Part shown: piece after piece, positions 52,821 through 61,327 of the stretch
Numbering within the stretch: position 1 is the stretch's first letter
How the letters are laid out: every line of letters begins with the position of its first letter
Assembly (NCBI RefSeq): GCF_000265405.1
Contig: NC_018010.1
Span: 2,191,501-2,255,500, forward strand
From: Belliella baltica DSM 15883
GTDB lineage: Bacteria > Bacteroidota > Bacteroidia > Cytophagales > Cyclobacteriaceae
Reading direction: 5' to 3'
Length of the DNA: 64,000 nucleotides
Notes under the pieces: model-generated
The model's database searches: none
The model's input: the letters and a program-made list of their open reading frames with translations, nothing else
Told to the model about the DNA's origin: nothing
Position numbers and translations under genes: made by a program

Positions 52821-54170
52821 TTAAATATTAAGCGGGTTACCGAGATAAAAATCTAAAACTTTTACTCTAAAGATGTAAGTGTATTTTGCTGTGATAAGGT
52901 CTGCCTGTGCATTAAAGAGGTTATTTTGTGCCAGTTGAAAGTCTGCAAAATTAATAGCTCCTGCATCGAAACGCTGTTGAGCAATTCTGAATGACTCTTC
53001 CAAAGCTGCTACTCTAATGAGGGACGATCTGTAAGATTGATCCGAAGCAATGGCGTTTGTGAAGGCCAATTCGATATCTTGCCTTAATTGGTTTTTAACT
53101 TCAAAAGAGTTGATTTCACTCAGGTTTTTTTGAAGTCTTGCTCTTTGCACTGCTGATTTATTTCTGAAATTAGAAAAAACCGGAATACTCAAACTGACAT
53201 TAGCTGCTTGTGAAAGGTTATTTTCAATTTGAGTGATAAAAGTAGGTCTATCTACTCCTGGTATTGTTCTGTCAACATAGTTGGAAAAAATATTTCCTCC
53301 AATTCCCAAAGTCGGATAGAATGCTCCTTTTGCCGCTTTCACTCCATATTCAGCACTTTCGATGCCAAGTTCTGCAGCTTTGATTTGAGGAAGGATTTCA
53401 CTAGAGTAGTTGTATATTTCATCCACACTTTGACCAGAAATGAAAATTTCATCAACCGAAAGGTCAGGAGCAATCACTTGAAAGTATGGATCGAATGGCA
53501 ATTGCATCGCTTGCAAGAGATTCAATTTTGCACCTCTCAAATTGTTTTCAGCATTCAACACTTCCAATTCATTGGTTGCATTTTGTGCTTGCAAATCAAG
53601 TTTATTCGCAATAGGCAAAGAACCGGCATCTACAAGTTTGGTAGTATTGCCAAGTTGCTCTTTGGTGGAAGCCATTTGGTTTTTTGAGATCTTCAATTGT
53701 TCCTCCGCAAAAATCACATTGATAAATAGATTGATGACATTCAATGTGATGTTGTTTTCAGTAGTTTTTACATTGAGCTGACTGATTTCGATATCAGTTT
53801 TTGCTTGTCTAATGCTATTGGTGATTTGTTGACCTGCAAAAATAGTCAAATTGGAATTTGCAGACACATTCACATTTCCAATTCGGTTAGTTTCGAAAAG
53901 GTTAGTTACAGGGTTGATCGAACGACCCCATCTGTAACCTGAGCTTGCACCTGCTGAAAAGGAGGGAAGTCTTTGTCCTTGACTTTGCAAAAGTGTAGCC
54001 TCGCTTAATGCTTGATTAACTTGGCTCCTTTTCAGCGTTAGATTATTTTCTAAGGCAATTTCAATACAGGACTCGAGGTCTAAAGTAAGACTTTCGCTAC
54101 TCTGCGCTTTGATTTCCGAAGTGGAAAAAAATACGAGAAGTAATAAGCCTAAAATGTAATTGTGTTTCAT
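52821..54170 (-). CDS. TolC-family outer-membrane efflux protein
   Basis: A 449-residue outer-membrane channel subunit. A signal peptide (YILGLLLLVFFSTSEIKA) is followed by two outer-membrane-efflux repeats (about 30-225 and 250-440), each rich in long helices (TLDLESCIEIALENNLTLKR and RIAQQRFDAGAINFADFQLA). ATG at 54170 gives the clean signal; the frame extends 5 codons further into sdaAB. It starts 4 bp after the sdaAB stop and precedes the adaptor by 8 bp. Confidence 0.92.
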   Translation of the reverse strand: MKHNYILGLLLLVFFSTSEIKAQSSESLTLDLESCIEIALENNLTLKRSQVNQALSEATLLQSQGQRLPSFSAGASSGYRWGRSINPVTNLFETNRIGNVNVSANSNLTIFAGQQITNSIRQAKTDIEISQLNVKTTENNITLNVINLFINVIFAEEQLKISKNQMASTKEQLGNTTKLVDAGSLPIANKLDLQAQNATNELEVLNAENNLRGAKLNLLQAMQLPFDPYFQVIAPDLSVDEIFISGQSVDEIYNYSSEILPQIKAAELGIESAEYGVKAAKGAFYPTLGIGGNIFSNYVDRTIPGVDRPTFITQIENNLSQAANVSLSIPVFSNFRNKSAVQRARLQKNLSEINSFEVKNQLRQDIELAFTNAIASDQSYRSSLIRVAALEESFRIAQQRFDAGAINFADFQLAQNNLFNAQADLITAKYTYIFRVKVLDFYLGNPLNI

Positions 54171-54174
54171 TCTT

Positions 54175-54852
54175 TTATAAATCAATATCAGGTATATATA
54201 TAATTTCTTTTATCCAAGGCAGGCTTTTCAAGTATTCGATGGTGATGGGTTGTAGCCCAGAATCCATTTCAATTACATGACAAGCTTGATCATTTTTTCC
54301 CTTTCTAGAGACAGACATCGTAGCAATGTTAGCCTTTTCCTGAGCGATTACACTTGAAATAAATGCAATAGCTCCAGAGACATCATTGGCTTTAATAATT
54401 AAGGTGTGCATTTGAGCGGTAAAGTCCGCAGTAAACCCATCTACAAATGCAATATTAATCAAGCCTCCACCGAGACTCTCGCCGATCACTTCTACTTTTT
54501 GTTCACCTTTTATCAAATTCAGTTTAATAGTATTAGGGTGATAAACAGAAGCATTTCCGATTGATTTGAATTTGTAAGAAAGACCAGATGCCTCCGCTAA
54601 TTCAAAAGCTTGCTTGATTTTTGGGTCGTCTGTTTTGAAATCCATCAAGCCTCCCAGGATTGCTTTGTCACTTCCATGTCCTTCATAAGTTCTTGCAAAG
54701 GAATTGTAAAATGTAATATCAGCATGCTCAGGTTTTTCACCTAGGATTCTAATAGCAGCTCGGGCGATTCTCACTACTCCAGCTGTATGGGAAGAAGAAG
54801 GGCCAATCATCACAGGACCAATCATATCAAAAACACTACTTTTTCCACTCAT
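54175..54852 (-). CDS. sdaAB: L-serine dehydratase beta subunit (Fe-S type)
   Basis: A 225-residue subunit that, with an alpha subunit carrying the 4Fe-4S cluster, deaminates L-serine to pyruvate. The N-terminal motif MIGPVMIGPSSSHTAG is diagnostic, followed by FYNSFARTYEGHGSDKAILG. The C-terminal ACT domain (about 145-220) begins HTLIIKANDVSGAIAFISSV. The alpha subunit is not in the window. Divergent from the PabC-like gene, with a 16-bp perfect palindrome in the intergenic region. tolC and the adaptor follow closely, so they may be co-transcribed. Confidence 0.93.
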   Translation of the reverse strand: MSGKSSVFDMIGPVMIGPSSSHTAGVVRIARAAIRILGEKPEHADITFYNSFARTYEGHGSDKAILGGLMDFKTDDPKIKQAFELAEASGLSYKFKSIGNASVYHPNTIKLNLIKGEQKVEVIGESLGGGLINIAFVDGFTADFTAQMHTLIIKANDVSGAIAFISSVIAQEKANIATMSVSRKGKNDQACHVIEMDSGLQPITIEYLKSLPWIKEIIYIPDIDL

Positions 54853-54901
54853 GACTTACCGATTTTTCAATTATTGTGCTAAAATAATACTTTAATTCTA
54901 G

Positions 54902-54917
54902 TACTTTGTACAAAGTA
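54902..54917. promoter_or_regulatory. Perfect 16-bp palindrome, candidate operator
   Basis: tactttgtacaaagta is fully self-complementary and lies in the 154-bp divergent region between sdaAB and the PabC-like gene, 50 bp from the former start and 90 bp from the latter. A dimeric regulator could control both; none is identified. Confidence 0.45.
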
Positions 54918-55006
54918 AGTTTAGCGCTTTGAAATAGACTAGAATAAACAAATATTTAATTAATTTTAACAGCCATACATTTTTCAAAAACAAAAACTGT
55001 CCGAAA

Positions 55007-55849
55007 ATGCACGAAAAAATGAACGGAAACGATACAATTTTTTGGAAGAAAGTAAATCTCTCGAATTGGATAGAGCAAAAAGAGCAAGATGTCAACAGGG
55101 CTTTCTTATTTGGGGATGGATTATTTGAAACAATGGTTTTTCAAAATGGAAAGATCCGTTTTGCTAATCTACATTTGGAGAGATTACTTACAGGTTGTCA
55201 AGTTTTAGGGATGAACACTGAACAATTGAGTCCGATTGAAGAAATTGAAAGGGCGCTAAAGTTGGGATTTGGGGAGGATAAAGTGCTTCGAGTTCGATGG
55301 ACTATTTATAGGTCAGGAAAAGGGAAATATACCCCATTAACAGATGAAATCGAGGAATCCTTGCAAATCGAGGATTTTCATGCTGCTCCTTTAACCAAGC
55401 AATCAGCATTTGTTCATCCTGAAATATATTTGAGTAGTTCACCTTGGAGTAGCTGTAAAACTTTAAATGCACTTCCTTATGTCATTGCCAATCGTGACCG
55501 CGTCAAATTGGGAATGGAAGAAGTGATTTTGTTAGGTCAGGGAAGTTTTGTCTCTGAAGCTGGAGCTGCAAATTTATTTTGGGTCAAATCTGGAGTTTTT
55601 TATACTCCATCACTCGGGACAGGTTGCATCGAAGGGATAGGACGATCAGTGATTATTGACTTGTTGAAAAGCAAAGGAATTGAAATTCAGGAAGGGTATT
55701 TTAGATTAGATGATATGTACGAAGCTTCTTCTGTATTTATAAGCAATGTCACTGGTATAAGTTATTTGCTTACGCTAGAAGGCAAAACCTTAGGTCAAGA
55801 AAGATTTGTAATGATAGAACAGCTATTTGAGTTTGATAATATTTATTAG
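55007..55849 (+). CDS. Class IV aminotransferase (PabC/aminodeoxychorismate lyase-like)
   Basis: A 280-residue fold-type IV PLP enzyme. The start DVNRAFLFGDGLFETMVFQN and FANLHLERLLTGCQVLG match PabC and branched-chain transaminases. The cofactor lysine lies in SCKTLNALPYVIANRDRVK, and the glutamate in VSEAGAANLFWV; TPSLGTGCIEGIGRSVII is conserved. PabC (making p-aminobenzoate for folate) is the better call from length and the GDGLFET start, but D-amino-acid transaminase activity cannot be excluded. ATG at 55007 or 55019 may be used. Confidence 0.8.
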   Translation: MHEKMNGNDTIFWKKVNLSNWIEQKEQDVNRAFLFGDGLFETMVFQNGKIRFANLHLERLLTGCQVLGMNTEQLSPIEEIERALKLGFGEDKVLRVRWTIYRSGKGKYTPLTDEIEESLQIEDFHAAPLTKQSAFVHPEIYLSSSPWSSCKTLNALPYVIANRDRVKLGMEEVILLGQGSFVSEAGAANLFWVKSGVFYTPSLGTGCIEGIGRSVIIDLLKSKGIEIQEGYFRLDDMYEASSVFISNVTGISYLLTLEGKTLGQERFVMIEQLFEFDNIY

Positions 55850-56000
55850 GCGATTAGTTATCAGTGGATCGGATGGTTTTAAATATTATCTCAGGAGGTC
55901 TGAATTCACACAATATCAATCAGTATCAAGTATCCACCAATATCAGTATCTAAATTAAATCAATTTTTAACTCTCAAATCAATTCAAAATATCAGATACT

Positions 56001-56795
56001 CTATACCGCTACTGCCGCTTTAATATGCGGATGCGGGTCATAGCCGATCAATTCAAAATCTTCATACTTAAAGGAGAAAATATCTTTCACTTCCGGATTG
56101 ATTTTCATAGTTGGAAGTGGTCTGCATTCTCTAGACAATTGAAGTTCTGTCTGCTCCAAATGGTTGCTGTATAAATGCGCATCACCAAAAGTATGGATGA
56201 AATCCCCCACTTCAAGATCGCAGACTTGGGCGACCATCATCGTAAATAGGGCATAGGAAGCTATATTGAAAGGAACACCCAAAAATACATCCGCACTTCG
56301 CTGATAAAGCTGACAAGAAAGCTTGCCATCAGCCACATAAAATTGAAAGATTGTGTGGCAAGGAGGTAATGCCATGTTGTCCACATCGGCTACATTCCAT
56401 GCACTTACGATGTGTCTTCTGCTATCCGGTTTGGTCTTGATTTGATGAATTAGGTTTTTGATCTGATCGATTTCTCCACCTTTGCCATCTGGCCAATGTC
56501 TCCATTGGTAACCATAAACAGGCCCCAAATCTCCATTTTCATCAGCCCATTCGTCCCAAATACTCACTTTGTTGTCATTCAAGTATTTGATGTTGGAGTC
56601 GCCATTGAGAAACCAAAGCAATTCGATGATGATGGAGCGAAGGTGACATTTCTTAGTCGTGACCAAAGGAAAACCATCTTTGAGGTTGAATCGCATTTGA
56701 TAACCAAATACGCTGATTGTTCCCGTGCCAGTTCTGTCTCCTTTTTGGACGCCGTGCTCCAAAATATGCTTCATCAAATCGTGGTATTGCTTCAT
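56001..56795 (-). CDS. thyA: Thymidylate synthase
   Basis: A 264-residue enzyme that methylates dUMP to dTMP using methylene-tetrahydrofolate. It has [18 protein letters not shown], the catalytic cysteine C146 in [30 protein letters not shown] and the C-terminal phosphate and folate residues [12 protein letters not shown]. Length equals E. coli ThyA (264). It is divergent from the MMPL transporter gene and convergent with the PabC-like gene; folA does not adjoin it. Confidence 0.97.
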   Translation of the reverse strand: MKQYHDLMKHILEHGVQKGDRTGTGTISVFGYQMRFNLKDGFPLVTTKKCHLRSIIIELLWFLNGDSNIKYLNDNKVSIWDEWADENGDLGPVYGYQWRHWPDGKGGEIDQIKNLIHQIKTKPDSRRHIVSAWNVADVDNMALPPCHTIFQFYVADGKLSCQLYQRSADVFLGVPFNIASYALFTMMVAQVCDLEVGDFIHTFGDAHLYSNHLEQTELQLSRECRPLPTMKINPEVKDIFSFKYEDFELIGYDPHPHIKAAVAV

Positions 56796-56869
56796 TTTCA
56801 GTCTTCAATTTTAATAGATCAGCAAGATAAAAAGATTATAAATAATCAGAAAGGTCAATTTATGGTTTA

Positions 56870-56877
56870 TATCTTTG
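56870..56877 (+). promoter_or_regulatory. TAnnTTTG promoter box before the MMPL gene
   Basis: TATCTTTG 22 bp before the ATG at 56900 matches the Bacteroidota -7 consensus; a clear -33 TTG is missing. Confidence 0.4.
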
Positions 56878-56899
56878 AACCCGATATTTATTTAAAAAT

Positions 56900-59164
56900 A
56901 TGTTTGATAAAAAATCTTCCTTATATGGGTTTGGACTTGCAGGATTGATCAGTTTGATCTTGATTTTTCTCCAACCGAAAGTTGTCTTTGATTATGATTT
57001 CGAGCAGTTTTTTCCTCAGAATGACGAGGATTTGATTTTTTATCAGAATTTCAGAGAAACATTCGAAAATGACAATGACTACCTTCTGATCGCTTTGGGT
57101 AGGGAAGAGGGTGTTTTTGATTCTGCATTTTTAGCTGAAGCAATGACTGTACAAAATCAGTTTGAAGAACTTGAGTTTAGCGAAGAAATTGTTTCCCTAT
57201 TGACTTTGGAAGAGCCAATCATCAATGCGTTTGGAATTCGCTACACCCGAATTTTGAATTGGGACAGTGAAGATAAATTGGCCAGATCCAAAGAAAAGCT
57301 GAACGACCACCCACAATATTCAGAAAACCTGATCAGTAAAGATCATAAATTTCTTCTGCTGATGTTGAAAAATCAGCAAATGATCTCCAAAGAAGATGGG
57401 GATCAGCTCAATCAGGAAGTGAAAAATATTCTTTCGAAGTCTAATATTTCTGAATACTACACTGCTGGAAAAATCAAAGCACAAGGAGAGTTTGTGGATT
57501 TGCTTCAAGAAGAGTTCGCCTTTTTTCTTTCTATTTCCATTGTCTTGATTTTGGTTTTGTTGTATTTGATTTTTAGAACTTGGTGGGGAGTAGTTTTGCC
57601 TCTTGTGGTTTTGCTTTTTGGGATTGGATGGACGATTGCCATTATTTTATTGACAGGAAAGGCGCTCGATGTTATGTCTGTGATGCAGCCGACGATCTTG
57701 TTGGTCATTGGCTTGAGTGCGATGGTTCATTACCTGACACTTTATCTGCAAAAGCTTCGACAAGGACTTTCTAAAAATGAAGCTATTCAAAAAACTTTCA
57801 AAAGTTTATTTTTAGCAGTTTTCTTAACCTGTTTGACTACCGCATTGGGTTTTTCAACTTTGTATTTCACCAGTGCGGTTAGCTTGAAGTTGTTTGGGAT
57901 TTATACGGCTCTAGGAGTGATGATCATGTTCTTAGCTGTTATTTTGATCACCCCAGGTTTGCTCTATTTGTTCAGTCCACTTAGGGTGGTTGAAAGCAAA
58001 GGATTCAAAGAATTTTGGCAAAGGGCATTGAGAGGTTCTTTGCTTTGGACTTTAAGTCATAAAGCTTTAATTGTAGCAGGGTTTGGTGTCATTTCTATAC
58101 TTTCCATCATTGCAGCGACAGATTTGAAAATCAATGGATACCTCTTAGATAATCTTCCGAGAGAGCATGAATTGGTGCAAGAGTTTGAGTTTTTTGATCA
58201 GGAATTTGGAGGTTCCAAGCCATTGGAGATTTTCATTCAAGCAGGCGATTCAGCAGAGAGTTTATTGGAATTGGACGTGTTGAGAGAGTTGGACAAACTC
58301 GAGCAATTCGTCCAAGAAAAATATCAGGCAGGGGCGGTGATTTCGCCATTATCTTTGGTGAAAATCCTCAATCAGGCTCAGAATGCCGGAAATATCAAAG
58401 CATTTGCATTTCCTTCTCAAGGTCAATTTCAAAGAATGCAACCGTATATCAATCAAGCTTTGGAGCAACCGGATTATCAATTGATTTCTTCTGATCGCAA
58501 ACAAGGACGGATGTCTTCCCGAACAGCAGATATTGGGAGTTTGAAGAGTGATGCGATCAACAAAGAGTTTTTTGAATTTATAGAAACTGAGATCAATCCA
58601 GATTTTCTCGAAGTCAGACTGACAGGAACTTCCAATTTGATTGATAAAAGCCATAGAACTATCTCACAGCAAATGGCCAAGGGATTAGGTGTGGCGATTA
58701 TTTTGGTTGGCTTGATAGCTGGATTTCTATTTCGTTCGTGGAGGATTTCCTTTATGATTTTGCTACCCAATCTTATTCCACTCTTATGGATGTGTGGCGT
58801 GATGTGGCTCTTGGATATAGATTTAAAATTGACCACTGCTGTGATTTTCACAGTGGCTTTCGGGATTGCTGTAGATGATAGCATTCACTTTATGACCAAA
58901 CTTCAATCAGAACTCAAGCTCGGGAAAAGCATGCTTTATGCAATCAAAAGAACCTATTTTGAAACAGGAAAAGCGATTATCCTTACGACAATTATCCTAG
59001 TTTCAGGATTTGCAATTCTTACGCTCAGTGACTTCGGAGTAACTTTTTATTCCGGTTTATTGATCAGCTTGGCTTTAGTCTTTGCAGTTCTAGCCGACCT
59101 GATGCTTCTCCCTGTGTTGCTTTTGTCAATGCAAAAGGTCTGGAAGGAAAAAAGAAAAGGATGA
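56900..59164 (+). CDS. MMPL/RND-superfamily transporter
   Basis: A 754-residue polytopic inner-membrane protein with the RND plan of two halves, each one helix, a large periplasmic loop and five or so helices. Loops span about 35-215 and 400-590. Helix-rich blocks include FFLSISIVLILVLLYLIFRT and, in the second half, AVIFTVAFGIAVDDSIHFMT, whose paired aspartates fit proton relay. Members export lipids, hopanoids or other hydrophobic compounds (MmpL, HpnN); the cargo is unknown here. No adaptor is adjacent, as usual for MMPL proteins. Confidence 0.9.
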   Translation: MFDKKSSLYGFGLAGLISLILIFLQPKVVFDYDFEQFFPQNDEDLIFYQNFRETFENDNDYLLIALGREEGVFDSAFLAEAMTVQNQFEELEFSEEIVSLLTLEEPIINAFGIRYTRILNWDSEDKLARSKEKLNDHPQYSENLISKDHKFLLLMLKNQQMISKEDGDQLNQEVKNILSKSNISEYYTAGKIKAQGEFVDLLQEEFAFFLSISIVLILVLLYLIFRTWWGVVLPLVVLLFGIGWTIAIILLTGKALDVMSVMQPTILLVIGLSAMVHYLTLYLQKLRQGLSKNEAIQKTFKSLFLAVFLTCLTTALGFSTLYFTSAVSLKLFGIYTALGVMIMFLAVILITPGLLYLFSPLRVVESKGFKEFWQRALRGSLLWTLSHKALIVAGFGVISILSIIAATDLKINGYLLDNLPREHELVQEFEFFDQEFGGSKPLEIFIQAGDSAESLLELDVLRELDKLEQFVQEKYQAGAVISPLSLVKILNQAQNAGNIKAFAFPSQGQFQRMQPYINQALEQPDYQLISSDRKQGRMSSRTADIGSLKSDAINKEFFEFIETEINPDFLEVRLTGTSNLIDKSHRTISQQMAKGLGVAIILVGLIAGFLFRSWRISFMILLPNLIPLLWMCGVMWLLDIDLKLTTAVIFTVAFGIAVDDSIHFMTKLQSELKLGKSMLYAIKRTYFETGKAIILTTIILVSGFAILTLSDFGVTFYSGLLISLALVFAVLADLMLLPVLLLSMQKVWKEKRKG

Positions 59165-59228
59165 AGTAGGAGGGTAGAGGGATGAAAAAGTGGGTGTTTA
59201 AATTTTACGCTAATTCGAATTGATCTTG

Positions 59229-59963
59229 CTATTGGTCATTTCGACCATCGGGAGAAATCTCAAACTTTTTATATCTACCGCTCTCATATTTAAGGATTTC
59301 AACTTCTTTTTTGGCGTCCTTTATAATTTTTTCACAATTTTCATTCTGTTCATAAAGTTCTATCGAATTGACAAATTCAAGATCAGCATGTTGATTGGTG
59401 TAGGTATTTGAAATTTTCAGTTCTTTTGTGTGTACCTCAAATGTCCCTATACATGTTGTGTCTGTTTTTCCAACGTAATGTGAGATTGGGAATTCTTTTA
59501 AAACCACATTCAGTTTTTCTCCATCGAAGGCATAAAGGGATAATTCAGTAATCGATGATGGGTTTGGTCGACTTTGATTTGCATAAAATACCTTGAGTCC
59601 GAAAGCCACATTTGTTTCATTCAATTTATAAATCGATGGTTCGATTTCGATCTGATCAATTCTTACAGCATCGCTGAACCATTCTTTTTCACCTCTGAAT
59701 TTTGCCTTAATTGTACCAGATTTTTTGTTGGTAAGAATGATATTACTAGTTAAAATCATGTATCCTTCCCCTTCTTCGGCGATTTCAGGAATTACAATCA
59801 ATATATCATTCTCAAATTCTTGTGAAACTGCCAGTTGAAAAAATATAGCTGAGTTTTTAATTCCAACTTTTTGAGCAGTTACTTCAACCAATTCTCGAGA
59901 TTCCTTTTGTCCTAGACAATTGAAGGATAAAGTCAAAAAAAATATAATCAGAAGGTGTTTCAT
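59229..59963 (-). CDS. Exported protein of unknown function with a repeat-encoded C-terminal tail
   Basis: A 244-residue protein. ATG at 59963 gives a signal peptide (MKHLLIIFFLTLSFNCLG); a longer frame to 60026 does not. The body is beta-rich with no motif I recognise (for example IIVIPEIAEEGEGYMIL-like strands and EWFSDAVRIDQIEIEPSIYK). The last residues, KFEISPDGRNDQ, are encoded by the 32-bp dispersed repeat at 59234-59265. That repeat seems to have supplied a new stop and tail. Convergent with the MMPL gene. Confidence 0.7.
   Translation of the reverse strand: MKHLLIIFFLTLSFNCLGQKESRELVEVTAQKVGIKNSAIFFQLAVSQEFENDILIVIPEIAEEGEGYMILTSNIILTNKKSGTIKAKFRGEKEWFSDAVRIDQIEIEPSIYKLNETNVAFGLKVFYANQSRPNPSSITELSLYAFDGEKLNVVLKEFPISHYVGKTDTTCIGTFEVHTKELKISNTYTNQHADLEFVNSIELYEQNENCEKIIKDAKKEVEILKYESGRYKKFEISPDGRNDQ
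59234..59265. repeat. 32-bp dispersed intergenic repeat, copy A
   Basis: Begins ggtcatttcgaccatcggga and is identical over 32 bp to copy B at 60098-60129, in the same orientation 864 bp away. It includes a short palindrome (ggtcatttcgacc). Copy A lies inside the 3' end of a coding frame. Confidence 0.8.
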
Positions 59964-60097
59964 ATCGTTTTGCCTTGTAAAACAGGTTTGAGTTTTTTGG
60001 ATCAAACTTATCAAGTTTAGCTGCATATTAAATTAAGTCCTCTAATTCTACAAACTTAAAAATTTTAAGCCATGCTTGGTGGTTCAATCTTCCTATA

Positions 60098-60129
60098 GGT
60101 CATTTCGACCATCGGGAGAAATCTCAAAC
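60098..60129. repeat. 32-bp dispersed intergenic repeat, copy B
   Basis: Identical to copy A, here in non-coding DNA between the hypothetical gene and the restriction operon. Similar gtcatttcga...gagaaatctc sequences are commonly seen between Bacteroidota genes. The remainder of the 60027-60262 spacer shows nothing else. Confidence 0.8.
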
Positions 60130-60262
60130 ATAAATTATATTTATTGGTGTCAGTTTATATTTCATTTTTTAATTTGCTGTGCAGCTAGCTCCCTTGCCTT
60201 TGCTCTTCAATTTTTTTAAGTATGCTTTATTATTATTAAATATTAGCAATGCTTTAAACTGC

Positions 60263-61327
60263 CTATTCTATTGCTATTTCTTTCAATATCTCTTTAATAT
60301 TTAGATGTCTTGCGTCATGTATTTTCTTTGAGTGTTCAGCAACTAAATCAATCCAATCAAATATCTTGGTTTTATCCGTTGTTTTGATTTCCCAATATTC
60401 TGAAAGTTCACTTGCAGAGGTTTGCAAAATTATTTCAATAATAGCAGGAACATTTTTAAATAAGTTCAAAAAAATCCTTGGTACCTTTTTATAAATCTTT
60501 TCACCAATTATGCAGTCCTTTTTTCCACCTGCTGTAAATAAGTCCCTTACATTTGGGCAAACAACGGCTTCGCGTGTTACAAGCCATATAGCAAGTCGAC
60601 CAAATTTATCATTACTATTTCCAAAAAGTTCAGGAAAATAAACCATAGCCCTATTTTTCAGCTCATGCTTTTCTCTAATTGATAGATTATTCCAGATCCT
60701 AATTACTATATTACTTGATTTACTGTTGTCGTCAGCATCCATCCACCAAAGTTCTTCCCCTGGTTTTAGTTTACTTTTATAATATTCAACTATTGGTCTA
60801 ATGGGGTTTTCCTTTTTTCTTAAAGTGTCGTAAGGCATATTGATTTTATCAAAAATTGTATTGCCTTCTTCTAAATTCATATCAATCAAATACCGAGGTG
60901 AGTGAGTAACCACAACTTCCGATAAAACATCTTCGTATGGTCTGCAACGAAACTCAATTGGGCTAGCTAATTTAGCAAATAGCATAAATATTCGCTCAAT
61001 ATTCTCTACTCTAGTACCTTCTAAAACGCTATTTCCTGTTGTTTTCCAATGATTTTGAGTAGTAGTTTTAACTTCAATACCATAGTATTTTTTTGCAATA
61101 ATATCAGGGAATTTCTGACCACCAATTAATTCAATAGAATCTTCAAATTGTGTCCCCAGTGCTTTTTCGGCCATTATATCCTTTACATATGGCTCTAATT
61201 GTCGACCCAAAAGTGTTGCGACTTTTTTTGAAGATTTTTGAGCGTGTATATTTAGTTCTGAAATTGTCGAACTAAGCAACAAATCAAATTCGTTCCTATT
61301 TGGGTCGGGATTAACTGAAACTATCAT
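60263..61327 (-). CDS. Type II restriction endonuclease (PD-(D/E)XK), specificity unknown
   Basis: A 354-residue protein, last gene of the restriction-modification operon. The nuclease core is recognisable as FPDIIAKKYYGIEVKTTT: P74-D75 ... E85-V-K87, the metal-binding PD...EXK signature. It is followed by HWKTTGNSVLEGTRVENIER, a region seen in several type II enzymes. A Met-1 overlap of 1 nt with the methyltransferase stop (TAATG) shows coupling, so the methylase is made first. I cannot assign it to a named isoschizomer family. The position next to a Dcm-type enzyme and a controller makes the call firm despite low motif content. Confidence 0.82.
   Translation of the reverse strand: MIVSVNPDPNRNEFDLLLSSTISELNIHAQKSSKKVATLLGRQLEPYVKDIMAEKALGTQFEDSIELIGGQKFPDIIAKKYYGIEVKTTTQNHWKTTGNSVLEGTRVENIERIFMLFAKLASPIEFRCRPYEDVLSEVVVTHSPRYLIDMNLEEGNTIFDKINMPYDTLRKKENPIRPIVEYYKSKLKPGEELWWMDADDNSKSSNIVIRIWNNLSIREKHELKNRAMVYFPELFGNSNDKFGRLAIWLVTREAVVCPNVRDLFTAGGKKDCIIGEKIYKKVPRIFLNLFKNVPAIIEIILQTSASELSEYWEIKTTDKTKIFDWIDLVAEHSKKIHDARHLNIKEILKEIAIE

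Noticed and set aside
55850..56000. Short atatcagtatc-like repeats between the PabC-like gene and thyA
   Set aside because: They are AT-rich, irregular and too short to separate from chance.
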